Below, piece by piece: positions 21,571-33,094 of a DNA stretch of 64,000 nt. Every line of letters starts with the position of its first letter. Positions within the stretch are counted from its first letter, which is position 1. Source of the DNA: Cristatella mucedo (taxonomy: Eukaryota > Bryozoa > Phylactolaemata > Cristatellidae). A program made the position numbers and the translations under genes. Where the stretch lies: the NCBI GenBank assembly GCA_009760855.2, contig WPIO01000059.1, positions 852,501 to 916,500 of the forward strand. Direction: 5' to 3'. The notes under the pieces were generated by a model. That model did no database searches. It saw only the letters and a program-made list of their open reading frames with translations, and was not told the origin of the DNA.

Positions 21571-23166
21571 CGGCTGGCCAATTAAAGAACGGACCATTGG
21601 CCAACTTTCAGCCCTTAGAACGACAAAACTTCTTCGTGCTCTTCAAACGAATCGCATTATTAGACAACTTTTTTCAAGCCACTCAAAACGAGTGGCCGAC
21701 TTCTAGCGCTGCGAATGATTGGCCAGCTTCTTCAGTCCTCCTAGCGATTAACCGACTTCCAGCTCTTGGGTCCAGGTCTTGAAAGAATGCGCTCACCGAG
21801 CTGCTGCGTGCTGTCGAGGAAATGTGTGCAATCGCAAGTGCAAAATAAAAAGAACCGACGTCGACCACGAAGCATCATCTTGACGGCTGACCCTCAACCA
21901 TTCAAAGGTCTGCCCCATAATTAGCGACCACTGCAGCGTTTTATCTGATGGTTTTCTAATTTACTTTTTACTCAAGTATACAGTGCGACAGTCTATTCCC
22001 TACTGCAGTAGGCGTCGCTGCTGCACTCCCTTTCCCCAGCTCTGCCTCAATAAACCACACCCTCAGGCCTTATCTCGGTACCTTCTGGTACCATTTTAAA
22101 GTGCCTTCAGGTGATGCTGTCGGGATGTAAGGAGGACCCTGTCGAAGAGAGCTGTCGGGTCCTAAGTCTCACGACATTAGCATCACAGTGCAACACCACA
22201 ATCACTTTATTGCTTACAAAAATAAAATCTAGTTGGTTAAACCGGCCTTGTACGAAGCCGATTCAGCAGCTCTCTATCAAGGAGAAGAAGACAGGTGTAG
22301 ACAGATTGAGTAGGCAACTGGTACACGACCACGGGACAGCCCAGTATTTGTGCTCCGCGGTTGCACTCAGCTACATTGCACGTTCGACAGCTTGGGATTG
22401 AGCGCCAAGGATTTATGCGCTGTGCACTGCAATGTGCACGCTTGTGCGCATCCAAGTGAGCACGATGCACGCCCTTGCCAAGGGGCGGAGGCAAGGCGTG
22501 AGCAAGCACAAGCGCCAAGAGGCCTGCAGGCCACGATCGTGTGCCGAGGCAATGCTCCGTCACCGAGAGCTCAGAGCGAGGGCAACAGCCGCAGCCACAC
22601 TACGGCCGCTTGACACCAGCAAGCGCTACCAGCGACGAGGCTATACACTGGCAGAGCAGGCCGCGATACACGCGCGACCACGTTGCTCAGATGATTAGAC
22701 GAAACTGACTTCGGAACGACAAGAGCTATGAAGCCAATGAGAGCTGCTAAGCCGTGCACAGGAACATGTCGCGATGACACTCACACGACACATGCAAATG
22801 CACAGGTATACTTGGTTGGTAACTTGTAATCCGGTAGGACATTAGGCACTGTCACTTATTAATACAGTCTTGCTATCTTAGAGCTTTTGGGGTGTCTATA
22901 CCATAGTCAGCCTATAAAAATGGCCTGTACCAGCAGCGATGCCGAACAGAGACAGTATGCACAAAGCTAGCACTTTACATAGGTTCCAATGGAACGCACG
23001 TCTTGAGAGAGGTTAAATGAGCTTAAATCGAGACTGGTTGAGGGGCTCGGGCAGACCGCTAGAATAGGGAAATACACGGAAATCGAAAGAGGCGGGGCAT
23101 CATCACATGAGCTGAGGTACATGAGCCGCGGAAGTCACAAAACCCAGCCGCATCCAAGCGAGCGAG

Positions 23167-23168
<2 letters not shown>
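21571..23168. other. Region downstream of the zinc-finger gene, no other gene seen
   Basis: No recognised coding exon. A TTTATT at 22206-22211 would be an AATAAA poly(A) signal for a transcript of the minus-strand zinc-finger gene about 1.56 kb past its stop. That is only a candidate. Confidence 0.3.
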
Positions 23169-23238
<70 letters not shown>

Positions 23239-23251
23239 AGAGAGAGAGAGA

Positions 23252-23341
<90 letters not shown>

Positions 23342-23376
23342 GAGAGAGAGAGGGGGAGGGAGAGAGAGAGGGAGAG
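23169..23376 (+). repeat. (AG)n microsatellite, about 210 bp
   Basis: Nearly pure AG dinucleotides with GGGAGGG interruptions. It lies about 400 bp beyond the stop codon of the zinc-finger gene, where that gene's transcript, if it runs this far, would read (CT)n. Arg-Glu and Ser-Leu frames here are repeat artefacts. Confidence 0.97.
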
Positions 23377-23773
23377 CCACCACTGGTTGTGCTCTTGAGT
23401 ATACACACACAGAAAGGGAGCAGCCAGAAAGAAAAACTGAGGGCAGAGCACTAGCACTGTCACGTGCACTAGCATCCCTAGTCTAGATCACAGCTAATGA
23501 GTCTGGACCAGTGGTGGATGGCGGTCACAGCCACTCCTGCTCACCACCGCCCCACGTCCAGGCAGAGTTCTTCACAATTCAATCACAGACTGAGCAACCG
23601 ATCGCCTTCACCTTCACAGCCGACCTTCACCTCAGCTTGGAGGGGCTGGGCTGCAAGAGTTGCCGACCACCACTGGGCAACAGGGTGCGCACGCCCTTCC
23701 CACCGGACGTGGCCGCTGCCTCGGCGGCAGCGGCCCGGGCGTCTGGAGCTGGCCGATTGTTTTCTGCCCGCGC

Positions 23774-26700
23774 TCATTCCGCCATCGACACCTTGCCCAG
23801 CTCGTCGCTGAGGCTCGCCTGACGCGGCGGCGGCCCCTCTAAGCCGCCGCTGCCGCCAGTGGGCACGGTCAGGGTGGCCCCGACGGCGACTGATGAAATG
23901 CCGCCGCCTCCGCCGAATGGCGGCGCAGCGCACCTGGCAGCATGGGCGTAGTCGAGCCAGCCACTGCCCGCCACGGGCAAGGACTCGTGTAGCTGCTGCC
24001 GCTGCGGCGCCGGTGAACAAGTCGAGTTCGGCGCTTTATCGGCGACCTCGACCTTTGCCGCCGATGGCGGCTCATCCTGCTCCATGCTGGCGTCCTGTCG
24101 CACCAGACTCTTGCGCTCCTTTGCAGCCACCGCGGCGGAAGCGGCGGCCGGTGCCCTGCTGCCGCCGCCGCCACCGCCTGCGGCTGCACCGTACCTCGAT
24201 CGGCTGCACCCGCTGCAAGCGAGCGCTTGCTCGCTGTGTGCCCCGTCATCAACAGCAGCAGCAGCAGCTCCACCGTTGCTGCTGCTGCCTAGCGAGGCGG
24301 CGTGCAAGCAATCGATTCCGCCGCCGGCGCTGACGCCGCCCGCTCCGCTGTCGAGGAGAGCCAGGGCCTGAGGCTGAGCGGCAGAGCAAAGCAGCGCTGC
24401 AGCCGCCGCCGTCGGCATGGATCCTACTGCCAAAGGTGTCCTGCTGTAGCCGAAAGGCATCATGGCCATGCCAGTCCAGACCGGCAACGACTGCGGCAGT
24501 GGTGGCAACTTGCTGTTGCCGACCACGCCGCCGGTTCGCAACTGGGCGGCTGCTGACAGTGCAGCAGCCGCGGTGGCAGCAGAGGTCCCAGCGGCCTGCT
24601 GCCGGCCGGCCACAGCAATGCCGGCGTCACCCAGCAGCCCTGCCCTGTCGAACGCATCTGCCCAGCTGTCGGCGAACGGTGGCAGCGCGGTCGTGACGGC
24701 AGCTGTGCGCCCGCCGCCGCCGCTGCTGCCCACCTCGGGACTGCTGCAGCCCACGCTGAGGCCCAGGCCGCTGCTGGCGCTGCTGCTGCTGTTGGACGAC
24801 CAGCGCCAGATGCGTCCCAGGTCGACGCGTGACGCTTGCAACCAGCCTTCGCTGCTGCCGCCGCCGCCCAGGGTGCCACCGAGACCGTAGGAAGCGGCCG
24901 CCGCCGCGGCGGCCGCGGCCACTGTGGTGCCGGCGAGGTCCACGCCCCCACCGAATGACGCCGACTCGACGCTCGACGAGCCGAAGCTGTAGCTGGACGA
25001 GTCCCACGAGCTTCTGCCGCTGCCGTCGCTCGTGGCCGAGCCACCGCTGCTCCAAGGCCCGCCGCCGCCTCGCAGCAGTCGCCTTCGCTTCGCCTTCACG
25101 TTGGCCGCGGCAGCAGGAGCAGCGGCACCGCCTGCCGCCGCCGATGCTGCGGCGGCGGCGTTCGGGCCACCGTCGTCCTCGCCGCTGCTGCCGCCACCGC
25201 CGCCGCTGCTGCTGCGGCCGTGGACACGTAGGTGTCGCGTGATCATGTCGCGGCGGCATGCCGCGTAAGGGCAGTGCGGGCAGCGGTATGGCCGCTCGCC
25301 CGTGTGCGTGCGCTGGTGCGTGCTCAGATGGTCGCTGCGGCTGAACAGCTGGCCGCACAGCTGGCACTCGTACGGCTTCAGGCCGGTGTGCAGGCGCACG
25401 TGACGCGTCAGCATGTCCGACCTCGAGAACGAGCGGTCGCACACGTGACAGAAGTGCTGGCGCGCCGAGGCTGCCACCGCCGCCGCCGAGCCCGGGCTGT
25501 CGGCAGCCGACGGGTCGTCGAGGCTGCCAGCCAAGGCCGACGGGTCGTCGACCGCCGATGCCGCCGCGGCGCCCGGGCCGTGCTGCGCCCGGATCGGGCT
25601 GCCGCCGGCGCCGTCTGATGCCCTTGCTGAAAGAGCCGCTCGACGAGGTAGCGGCGGCGTGACGGGCCAGCCGCCTCCGCCGCCGGGAGATGGGGCGTTC
25701 GAGCCACCGCCGCCGTACGTGCCCTCGACCGACGAGGCAGCGGCGGCAGCAGCAGTCGGTGTCGACAGGCTTCGGCTTCCGCCGGAACCAGCAGGCCCGT
25801 CGTCGTCCGACGGCACGGATGGCGAACCGTCGTCCAGGCTGCTGTACGCCAGCGGGCTTCGGCACTGCAGCAAGGCGGCGCCTCGGCCCGCAAAGGCCGA
25901 CGGCGAGCCGGAGCTGCTCTGCCGGTGCTGCTCTGGCCGCTCGCTGCCGCGGCGGTGGCCCGCATCGCGCCAGAACGCGGACCGCTTGCAGCCGCCCGCC
26001 GAGGCGCCTTTTGCCGCAGCAGTAGCAGCAGCAGAAGCCTCGCCGCCACCCCCCAGGCCGGACCGGTCGATGTGCGCGTCGCTGTGGCACAGACGCCCCA
26101 AGGCTGGCCGAGGAGCCGACGCCGCCGCCGGCGACGCGCCGCGGCTGCCGCCGCCGTCGCGACGCCAGCGAACATTCTCCTCCGAATCGGAGCGCTTTCG
26201 GAGGTGCCTCTCTCGAGCCCGCGCTTCGAACAGGCTCCTGCATGCGTCCCGATCGGTGAGCGCAGCAGACGACGACTGTGACGACCACGACGAAAACGCA
26301 ACGGCGCAGGCTGCGGATCGACTGAGATCAAGCGGGCTGTCCTCCTCGCACGGGGCGATGCGGGATGCGCCGGCGGCGGCGGGATCGAATGAGCTGGACC
26401 GGCCGCTGGAGCTGCCGCCGCCGCTTCGAGCTGCCTGTCCTCCTTCGTCCGAACCGCCCTTGCCTCCAAACGACCTGCAGTCCGAGCTCTCGTCCACGCT
26501 GCGCGACTTGCGATCGCTGCCGCCGCCGCCCGCCGGGCTGCACTCGAGGCGCAGCGAATTCAGCTGCGGGCTAGGCACCGCTGCCGCTGGGGCGCCGACG
26601 GCGGTGCACGCCGGGCTAGCGTACATCGGGCTGGTGTGCTCTGCGCCCTGACCCTGACCGAGGAATCGATCCTCGAGGCTTTTCTTGAACTTGCCGTGTC

Positions 26701-27079
26701 TGCTAGCGGCCAGCGGTGGCGTGGGCGCCTCGTCATCCCTGGCCGACGAGGCCGTCGGCGGCGGCAGATCCACGAAGCCCTCGGCGACGAAAGCGGCGGC
26801 GGCCCGGTCGATGGACGTCGGGCTGCAGCAGACGCTGCCCGCTGCCGACGACAGCGAGTCGCCGGTTGCGGTTGGCATCTGACCGTGGTGGCCACTATTG
26901 TGCCGTGCGGCAGCGCTCTTGCCGACGAAACCGCCGACGTCTCGCATCGGGCAGCATTCGGCGCCCGATGAATTCGAGCTTCGCACGGCGTACCAAATGG
27001 GGCTGCTGCTGCTAGGCCCTGACATCTGCACGGGGAGAGCGTGTGGCAGCAGCGGCAGCAGAGCGGCACGAGTATCCAT
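23774..27079 (-). CDS. klu: Klumpfuss-like three-finger C2H2 transcription factor (EGR/WT1-related)
   Basis: A single uninterrupted minus-strand frame encodes 1101 residues. The start is the ATG at 27079-27077 in the excellent context GCTGCCATGG; an in-frame TGA at 27136-27134 has no ATG between it and this codon, so no upstream coding exon is needed. Three adjacent C2H2 fingers lie at residues 543-620: C544/C547/H560/H564, C572/C575/H588/H592 and C600/C603/H616/H620. The first two helices read [10 protein letters not shown] and [10 protein letters not shown] with TG(L/E)(K/R)PY linkers, as in EGR proteins. The third reads [16 protein letters not shown], the form I associate with Klumpfuss rather than EGR1-4. 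A PLDLS motif at residues 249-253 fits a CtBP corepressor docking site. The rest is Ala/Gly/Ser-rich, probably disordered. The family acts in the nucleus, in neural and bristle cell-fate decisions in flies. An EGR or WT1 paralogue is the alternative. Confidence 0.85.
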   Translation of the reverse strand: MDTRAALLPLLPHALPVQMSGPSSSSPIWYAVRSSNSSGAECCPMRDVGGFVGKSAAARHNSGHHGQMPTATGDSLSSAAGSVCCSPTSIDRAAAAFVAEGFVDLPPPTASSARDDEAPTPPLAASRHGKFKKSLEDRFLGQGQGAEHTSPMYASPACTAVGAPAAAVPSPQLNSLRLECSPAGGGGSDRKSRSVDESSDCRSFGGKGGSDEGGQAARSGGGSSSGRSSSFDPAAAGASRIAPCEEDSPLDLSRSAACAVAFSSWSSQSSSAALTDRDACRSLFEARARERHLRKRSDSEENVRWRRDGGGSRGASPAAASAPRPALGRLCHSDAHIDRSGLGGGGEASAAATAAAKGASAGGCKRSAFWRDAGHRRGSERPEQHRQSSSGSPSAFAGRGAALLQCRSPLAYSSLDDGSPSVPSDDDGPAGSGGSRSLSTPTAAAAAASSVEGTYGGGGSNAPSPGGGGGWPVTPPLPRRAALSARASDGAGGSPIRAQHGPGAAAASAVDDPSALAGSLDDPSAADSPGSAAAVAASARQHFCHVCDRSFSRSDMLTRHVRLHTGLKPYECQLCGQLFSRSDHLSTHQRTHTGERPYRCPHCPYAACRRDMITRHLRVHGRSSSGGGGGSSGEDDGGPNAAAAASAAAGGAAAPAAAANVKAKRRRLLRGGGGPWSSGGSATSDGSGRSSWDSSSYSFGSSSVESASFGGGVDLAGTTVAAAAAAAAASYGLGGTLGGGGSSEGWLQASRVDLGRIWRWSSNSSSSASSGLGLSVGCSSPEVGSSGGGGRTAAVTTALPPFADSWADAFDRAGLLGDAGIAVAGRQQAAGTSAATAAAALSAAAQLRTGGVVGNSKLPPLPQSLPVWTGMAMMPFGYSRTPLAVGSMPTAAAAALLCSAAQPQALALLDSGAGGVSAGGGIDCLHAASLGSSSNGGAAAAAVDDGAHSEQALACSGCSRSRYGAAAGGGGGGSRAPAAASAAVAAKERKSLVRQDASMEQDEPPSAAKVEVADKAPNSTCSPAPQRQQLHESLPVAGSGWLDYAHAARCAAPPFGGGGGISSVAVGATLTVPTGGSGGLEGPPPRQASLSDELGKVSMAE

Positions 27080-27284
27080 GGCAGCAGCGCCGTCTTTGCT
27101 GAGGTTCACAGCATGAGCTGCCAGACATGATCGTCACTCGCTGGCAAAACAATGGCCGACTGCTGATTTGGAATCTGGTAACGGCAAAGCAGACGCAGAA
27201 CTGAACCTTCGCACTGTAATCTGTTGCTACAGAGCCTAATAATACTAATTATACTGACAGTAATATATTTGTAGGGCTACCCGA
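27080..27284 (-). promoter_or_regulatory. 5' flank of the zinc-finger gene
   Basis: Immediate upstream DNA of the minus-strand gene, with no TATA box that I can recognise. It is bounded by a (GA)n tract at 27285-27383 and then a LINE A fragment, so the unique proximal 5' sequence is only about 200 bp unless transcription starts further out. Confidence 0.35.
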
Positions 27285-27295
27285 AAGAGAGAGAT

Positions 27296-27383
<88 letters not shown>
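27285..27383 (+). repeat. (AG)n microsatellite, about 95 bp
   Basis: Pure AG after a short GAGATAAAGAGA lead. It lies about 200 bp upstream of the zinc-finger start codon and abuts the LINE A tail. Confidence 0.97.
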
Positions 27384-27385
<2 letters not shown>

Positions 27386-27910
27386 AAATCTCTCTCCAGA
27401 CACTTTACATGTACAGTAAAGGAAGCATGCTAATATGGTTAATCACGACATGCAGCGTCAGAAAGCACTAGCACGAAAAGAAAAATTCTCTAGGACCCAG
27501 CGAATGCTGTTAAGAACATGTGCAATTTTAGCTTCTCTTGAAATTTACCCAATTGGAGGAATGTCAGTCGGGAGCGAGTTGCATGCTTTGTGAGCATACG
27601 AACTAAAAGTCTATCTCCAAAGGATTTGAGGTTAGTTCAAGACAAAGCTACACGACTTGAGTCAGAAGAGTGGGTGGTACAGTGCCATCGGGAAGAAGTT
27701 CTGATTGGTAAGCTGGAGCCAGAGAATGAAGGGACCTAAAAGTGAGTGACACCAGTTAAGCTTTCTAATTTTTGTGTCACACTTGGTTTGCCCATAACTA
27801 GTGGCAAGTTGGTTTTATCATCCTTCACTTTGAGAAAGCTTGCTGCCATCCATGTGCAGCTGGATGGCAGCAATACATGCAGCAAGGGAGTTGAGAAAAC
27901 TTGACGTGCT
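27384..27910 (-). mobile_element. LINE family A, 5'-truncated copy
   Basis: Reverse of the family A 3' end: 'ctaaatctctctccagacac', 'tttacatgtacagtaaagga', then 'aaaggatttgaggttagttc' and 'gaatgaagggacctaaaagt' from the ORF2 C-terminal region. 'gctgccatccatgtgcagct' near 27840 matches the ANFLKF region in reverse. The (AG)n tract replaces the usual (AAT)n tail. Confidence 0.75.
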
Positions 27911-28299
27911 AGAAGGCTCGCAGGGATAGAAAAAGGGTAAACTAGTACACATCGGCAGCACAGAAATGAAAGCCTGTGTCGCGTCGGCTCGGTTCGATTG
28001 CATCGCCTAAGTTAAAGCAAACAAACAAGAGACAATGCCTTTTTAACGAGACAAGGTCACATTACCGAGCAGCATCAGTTGGATCATCGCTCGGAGCTTT
28101 GGCCATCGCACTCACAAAAAAGTTGCTCGGCTTCGGAACTGCCGGAGCCGACCTACCGACGGTGGCCGTAGCCACTGGGGGGGGGGGGTGGGGGATCGGA
28201 GAGCTGCTGGCTGCGGCACCAGAACTGTTAGGCCAGATCGAACGTCCAACCCCGAATGTGCCAATGAACTCCCCTTTGAACGGCACTTCGCCTCCTCAC
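27911..28299. other. No recognisable gene
   Basis: Short frames. It contains a run of ten G at about 28179-28188. Confidence 0.35.
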
Positions 28300-28455
28300 T
28301 TCTATCGTTCGTGCTTCCTTTGCAACAAATGTAAAGCGCCTAGAAACAGATTGAGTTATCTGAGGGCGCTTCATCAAATTTATTATTATTATTAGTATTA
28401 GTATTAGTATTAGTAGTAGTAGTAGTAGTAGTAGTAGTAGCAGTAGTAATATTAT
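28300..28455 (+). mobile_element. LINE family A tail with extended ATT/AGT microsatellite
   Basis: 'tcctttgcaacaaatgtaaa', 'gcgcctagaaacagattgag' and 'ttatctgagggcgcttcatc' are followed by (ATT)n grading into (AGTATT)n and (AGT)n to about 28450. The tail has grown into a compound microsatellite. Confidence 0.85.
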
Positions 28456-30188
28456 CACACCACTAGCTTCAAACGCGACGGCTCGCCGGCGACTTGGCGA
28501 AGCAGTGGGCTGGTTCTCACACTTCAGGACTTCCCAGGAAGCAGGTTTGCCTCCTGCAGCCGGCACATCTTTTATTGCCTGCTCCGAGCAGCTGAAAAGG
28601 CTCCACTGCCGCCGACATAAATGGTGGGAGGTTGAATCCAGCCTCCGCGCTCGCTCACTCACTCACTGCTCTACTTTTACGGCAAACGATTGGCTGTAGC
28701 TGCCGTGCAGCGCCAGCGCCGCCAATTGGGTCGAAGCTCAACTGCGACGGTGAACTGAGAGAACATCGCACACGACCTGACCGATGCGCATCTAGCAGCC
28801 GTCGAATGACACACAGCGTGACGAGCGCTTGCTAATCAACTCAACTGCAGGAAGCGGGCCCATACTCGTTGCTTCACTCCTTGAGTGCCACGCCCTCGTG
28901 GCGATGCAGGTCTTCAGCGACCGACGAAGTGTGTGGGGGGGGGCAGAAGAAAGCAGCCAAGCACAAGGAGCAGACAACTCAGAGAGGAAACAGGACTTTG
29001 ACCAAACCATATCAAGACACAACAAGGAGTCGTTAAAAAAGCACCATCGAAGACAGGTGCACAGGCAGCTAACTACGCTGCCACTTTCTACTAGGTACGA
29101 CTAGGACACACGTAGTGCTGCTGCCGTCAGTCACATCTAAAAGGCTCAAGGAGCCGGCCAACTTAAGCCCGCCCTCCCGCCATTGGCTGGGGATGGAGGG
29201 GGGAAGGCAACTGCTGGCAAATGCTAGGCAAGACAAATAACCCTGAGGCTTATTTGCCAGCCCGAGAGTCACAACCGTAGAGTGACCTGCGTCACGACTG
29301 CTCGGTCCAACAGCTGGTAGTAGCCGTCCGGACATCGCCCGCCACCATCCCACATTTTGCACTGAGCTTTGGTCGCCCGGCAGGGGGCAGCCTGCCACTG
29401 GTTTTGCAGAGGACGACTAGCCATGTCCCCCACCCAGGGAGCCAGTGGACACGGTAGTGAATACAGGACGAGGATGGGTGCTCATCTCATCAGTCGGAGT
29501 CAGTGGCAAGTAGGTAGGCGGTCCTGATTGATCCGCCGGGCGTTGAGCCTGACCTGCTGCAGACCTTGTCGGTGCACCAGCTGTGGACGGCCGAGATGAT
29601 GGCAGCTGCCCCACCACCAGCACCACGACCAACCAACCAAGGCAGCAATTAAAAATGTAGGCAACAACTATAGAGGGCTCCTCGACATGAGCAGGCAGCC
29701 AGCCAGCAAGGAGAACGCCGACCGACTTAGCAAGGTCAAGGTCCAAAAAGGTCGAACGAAACTAGACGGTGATCTTCTCTAACCACTGGCTCGTACATCA
29801 GTCCCTACTTTTGATGCCGACTAACAGCCGCTGATTCCTCGACGACGGCAGCTAGCTCGGCAGTGGCTGGCAGGCGCCCGACCTGCCACGGACAGCTGGC
29901 CAAGGAGCATGGCCGGCCGTACGAGGCTCGAGGCCACGAGTGGACCACGTGGGGGTGGGGTGGGCGGGGCAAGCGGTTGGGGCAAAAATGGACAACCTGG
30001 CAAAGTAGCTGCCGAGTGCGCGCGGCTTCTCGGGGGAGGGGGTGTGTATGTGTGGCACAGTGGTGCACTCCACTGAGTCCCTCCCCCCCCATAGCGATAA
30101 GCAAAGGTCATGCAAAGGGTAAGCGGATCGAAGCACACAGTGCAGCCCGTACGACCTGCAGTAGGATTGTTGGCAAGCGGCTCACCTC
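28456..30188. other. No recognised gene
   Basis: GC-rich in parts, with frames up to about 145 codons on either strand but no conserved domain. Confidence 0.35.
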
Positions 30189-30292
30189 GGGGGAGGAGGG
30201 GGAGGAGGAGGAGGAGGAGGAGGAGGAGGAGGAGGAGGAGGAGGAGGAGGAGGAGGAGGAGGAGGAGGAGGAGGAGGAGGAGGAGGAGGGGG
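30189..30292 (+). repeat. (GGA)n microsatellite, about 100 bp
   Basis: Pure purine GGA triplets. They produce poly-Glu, poly-Arg and poly-Leu/Ser artefact frames. The tract is mirror-symmetric and could adopt triplex DNA. Confidence 0.97.
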
Positions 30293-31469
30293 CCCGACCC
30301 ACCTCCAAGGAGGCGCCAACCTTTGGCTTCGGTGCATTCAGTAGTTTGCAGGCTCCGAGCTCCGAGCCATCCTGGCTCGAGCATCCGGCTGATGAACTGC
30401 TAACAACCAAAGGCCAGCAGCACGCACGCACGCATGCACGCGGCAGGGCCAGCACAGAGCTGAGCCAGCAGGCACCGACGTGTTCTGGTTCACCCTCGGC
30501 TGCCACACCCCCTACCCAATCGCTGCACTGCACTGCTGCTCGCTGCCGAGGCGTCGCCACCGGCGCAGCCTCGGCAGCTAGCTGCACCTGCTGCTCGGTC
30601 CACGAAGCAAAGAGAAGGATTTCGAGCGATCGACGCTGCTGCTATCGCGAATCGGCTTCAAACGGTTTGCTGGAACGAGCTGCCACGAGCTGCTGAGAGG
30701 CGGCCCTGAGAGCATGGCAGCCTGAGACAACAGTGGCGGGTGGGCGGGTGAGCGAGGGTTGACATGCCCGCCGGACTTGGCGCGCGCCGAGCCGGTCGCT
30801 GTGCTGCCGCCGCGAGCCAAATCGGCGACGATCATGAGCGTGCAATCAGTCAACCGCCACAGCGAGCCGACTCGGACACCTCGGACGTACAGCTGCTGCA
30901 TGTTAGCAGATCCATCGCTCTCGCGGTTCGGCAGGCTGGAATTTCATGCGCAATACTGGGCCTGAGGCTGGATGTTTGCATGCGTGGGCACAAGCGAAAG
31001 AGCCGAAAGCCCGAGTCGCAGGATCATCTGCTGCAATCATCCTCGAAATGCTGGCAACCGTGATCACCAGCTGCAGAGGGGGGAGGAGGGAGGGCGGCGG
31101 TTCAAAGTCCGCCAGGCTACCTAGCGCTTCCGGCAGTTCGGCAATCATTCACTCCTAGAAACCGTAGGGTGCTCTAATTTACAGCTCGCAGGCAGCTCGT
31201 GATTACAGTACACTATGCCCGCCTTTAACGTTTGTAGTTTGACTGCTGCCTCCTTACTAGCCGAGGAAGCATCTGCAGTCACATAAAGCTGCCTCGGAGA
31301 CTCGGATGCGCAGGCGGATACACACTGGTCGGATACACTGCCTGCAAGTCAGCTAAGCATACCCGTGCCGGGTCTTCCGTCGGTTTCAGAGGTCCAATGG
31401 TGAAAATTGTCACGACATTTCTGACACATATGCGATTGATGCAATCTTGGAACGTTTGGCTCAGACAGC
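30293..31469. other. No recognised gene, GC-rich
   Basis: The frame spanning 29863-30696 owes its length to the (GGA)n tract. Nothing else shows domain similarity. Confidence 0.35.
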
Positions 31470-31755
31470 GGCATCGCTCTGCTCAATGCAACTACTCTCC
31501 TACTGCCGACTATGGCACATCTTTTTCAGCGGTCCTAAGCTGCTACTTCCATGCTACTCACTACCTCAACTGCTCTCCTGACTCTGCTATGCTTCCCACT
31601 TTCTCTTTGTTGCGTGAGACGAAGTCTGTTGGCTACCGAATGCATACCGAAAGCCACTTGGGCTGTGAGTGCGCCATACAAAACTCTCCTGCGTAACACC
31701 CACGTGGTATTTATGACTTTGTGCGGAGTTACAGACGGAGACACGTTACACATTG
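31470..31755 (+). mobile_element. LINE family B 3' end
   Basis: 'ctactctcctactgccgact' through 'ctgctcctgactctgctatg'-type words, 'gaagtctgttggctaccgaa', 'aactctcctgcgtaacaccc' and a final 'gagttacagacggagacac'. Collinear with 51300-51555. Confidence 0.85.
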
Positions 31756-32084
31756 CTTTTTTCTTCATCTACTCTCCGGCACTCCTTCAAGCAGATGGTC
31801 AGATTAAGCGAATGCAAGTATCTCAATCTCTCTCTCTCTTTTCTCGTAAGGCCAAAACAACACGGAGTGAAGGCCAACTCTAATTGTACAAAGTTGGCTA
31901 GATGTGGTCGGAAGGGATAGGAGAGATCTCAGTGAGTTGCAGTTGTCTATGTATATGAATAAAAGTTGCACCTTGACCTTGCAGCAGCCAATTGTCCCAC
32001 GAGCACGTGGCATTGCCTTTGCATTCGCTCCAAGAGGTGCAGATGATGGTCACTCATGCCGTTGCGTCGCTTAGCTGTGAGCCT
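31756..32084. other. No recognisable gene
   Basis: Short frames and a short CT run near 31830. Confidence 0.35.
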
Positions 32085-32375
32085 GACTAGAGTCGAATCC
32101 TTTGGAGACAGCAGTTCCTTCAGTTCAGAACTCACTGCCGACTTGACTTCACGACGTCCCTTGACTTGATTAAGTTTGAAAAAGGTGGAGACCTACCGGT
32201 TTTCCAAAAAATTTGCTTTGACTCCATACACTGTCCTGTGTGTGCTCACTCGTGCTGAAATTATGCATGCCTTCACTAACCAATTGCCGTTGCTTCCTTT
32301 CCAGCATATGTTAAGTGCCTAGAAAGTCATTTATTCTCTTTGGGGAGCTATGTCTCATTATTAATGTCACCATGC
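32085..32375 (+). mobile_element. LINE family A, degraded 3' end
   Basis: 'cctttggagacagcagttcc', 'cactgccgacttgacttcac' and 'agcatatgttaagtgcctag' reproduce the order of the ORF2 end and 3'UTR. The hairpin is badly decayed ('tcatttattctctttgggga'). Confidence 0.65.
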
Positions 32376-32527
32376 TATTTTCACATAACAGCCAAAAAAG
32401 GCCCAGGTTAGACTCCTTCTAAGAAAATAAACTGCTACCACAATAGTCCCGGCGAGGCCCGGCTTTGTGTGTCTCTCCTACTTCTTACTCTCTCCTCTCA
32501 ATTGGCATGACTATGAGGGAGTTTAGA

Positions 32528-32897
<370 letters not shown>

Positions 32898-33026
32898 GCG
32901 AGAGATCGAAGTGAGAAAAAGGCTAGTGTGTAAACGTAAAATGTAAAACAAAACCTAGACATACAGACCAGACACATACACACACACACAAACAGAAACA
33001 CAAGAGAGACACATAGACAGACAGAG

Positions 33027-33028
<2 letters not shown>

Positions 33029-33092
<64 letters not shown>
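33029..33092 (+). repeat. (AG)n microsatellite, about 64 bp
   Basis: Second AG tract, 137 bp after the first and separated from it by A-rich ACAC/ACAG sequence. Confidence 0.95.

Positions 33093-33094
<2 letters not shown>

Noticed and set aside
24627-26288. Long minus-strand frame (553 codons) within the zinc-finger gene
   Set aside because: It is an out-of-frame shadow of the GC-rich Klumpfuss-like exon, Arg-rich and without domains. The true frame carries the zinc fingers.
25659-26651. Plus-strand frame of 330 codons opposite the zinc-finger gene
   Set aside because: Antisense shadow caused by strong third-position GC bias. No conserved domain.
27107-27109. Upstream GTG as the start of the zinc-finger gene
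   Set aside because: GTG is not a normal animal start. The first in-frame ATG, at 27079 in a strong Kozak context, is preferred.
29863-30696. 277-codon frame with poly-Glu
   Set aside because: Held open by the (GGA)n tract. The flanking peptide has no recognisable domain and other frames are equally open.
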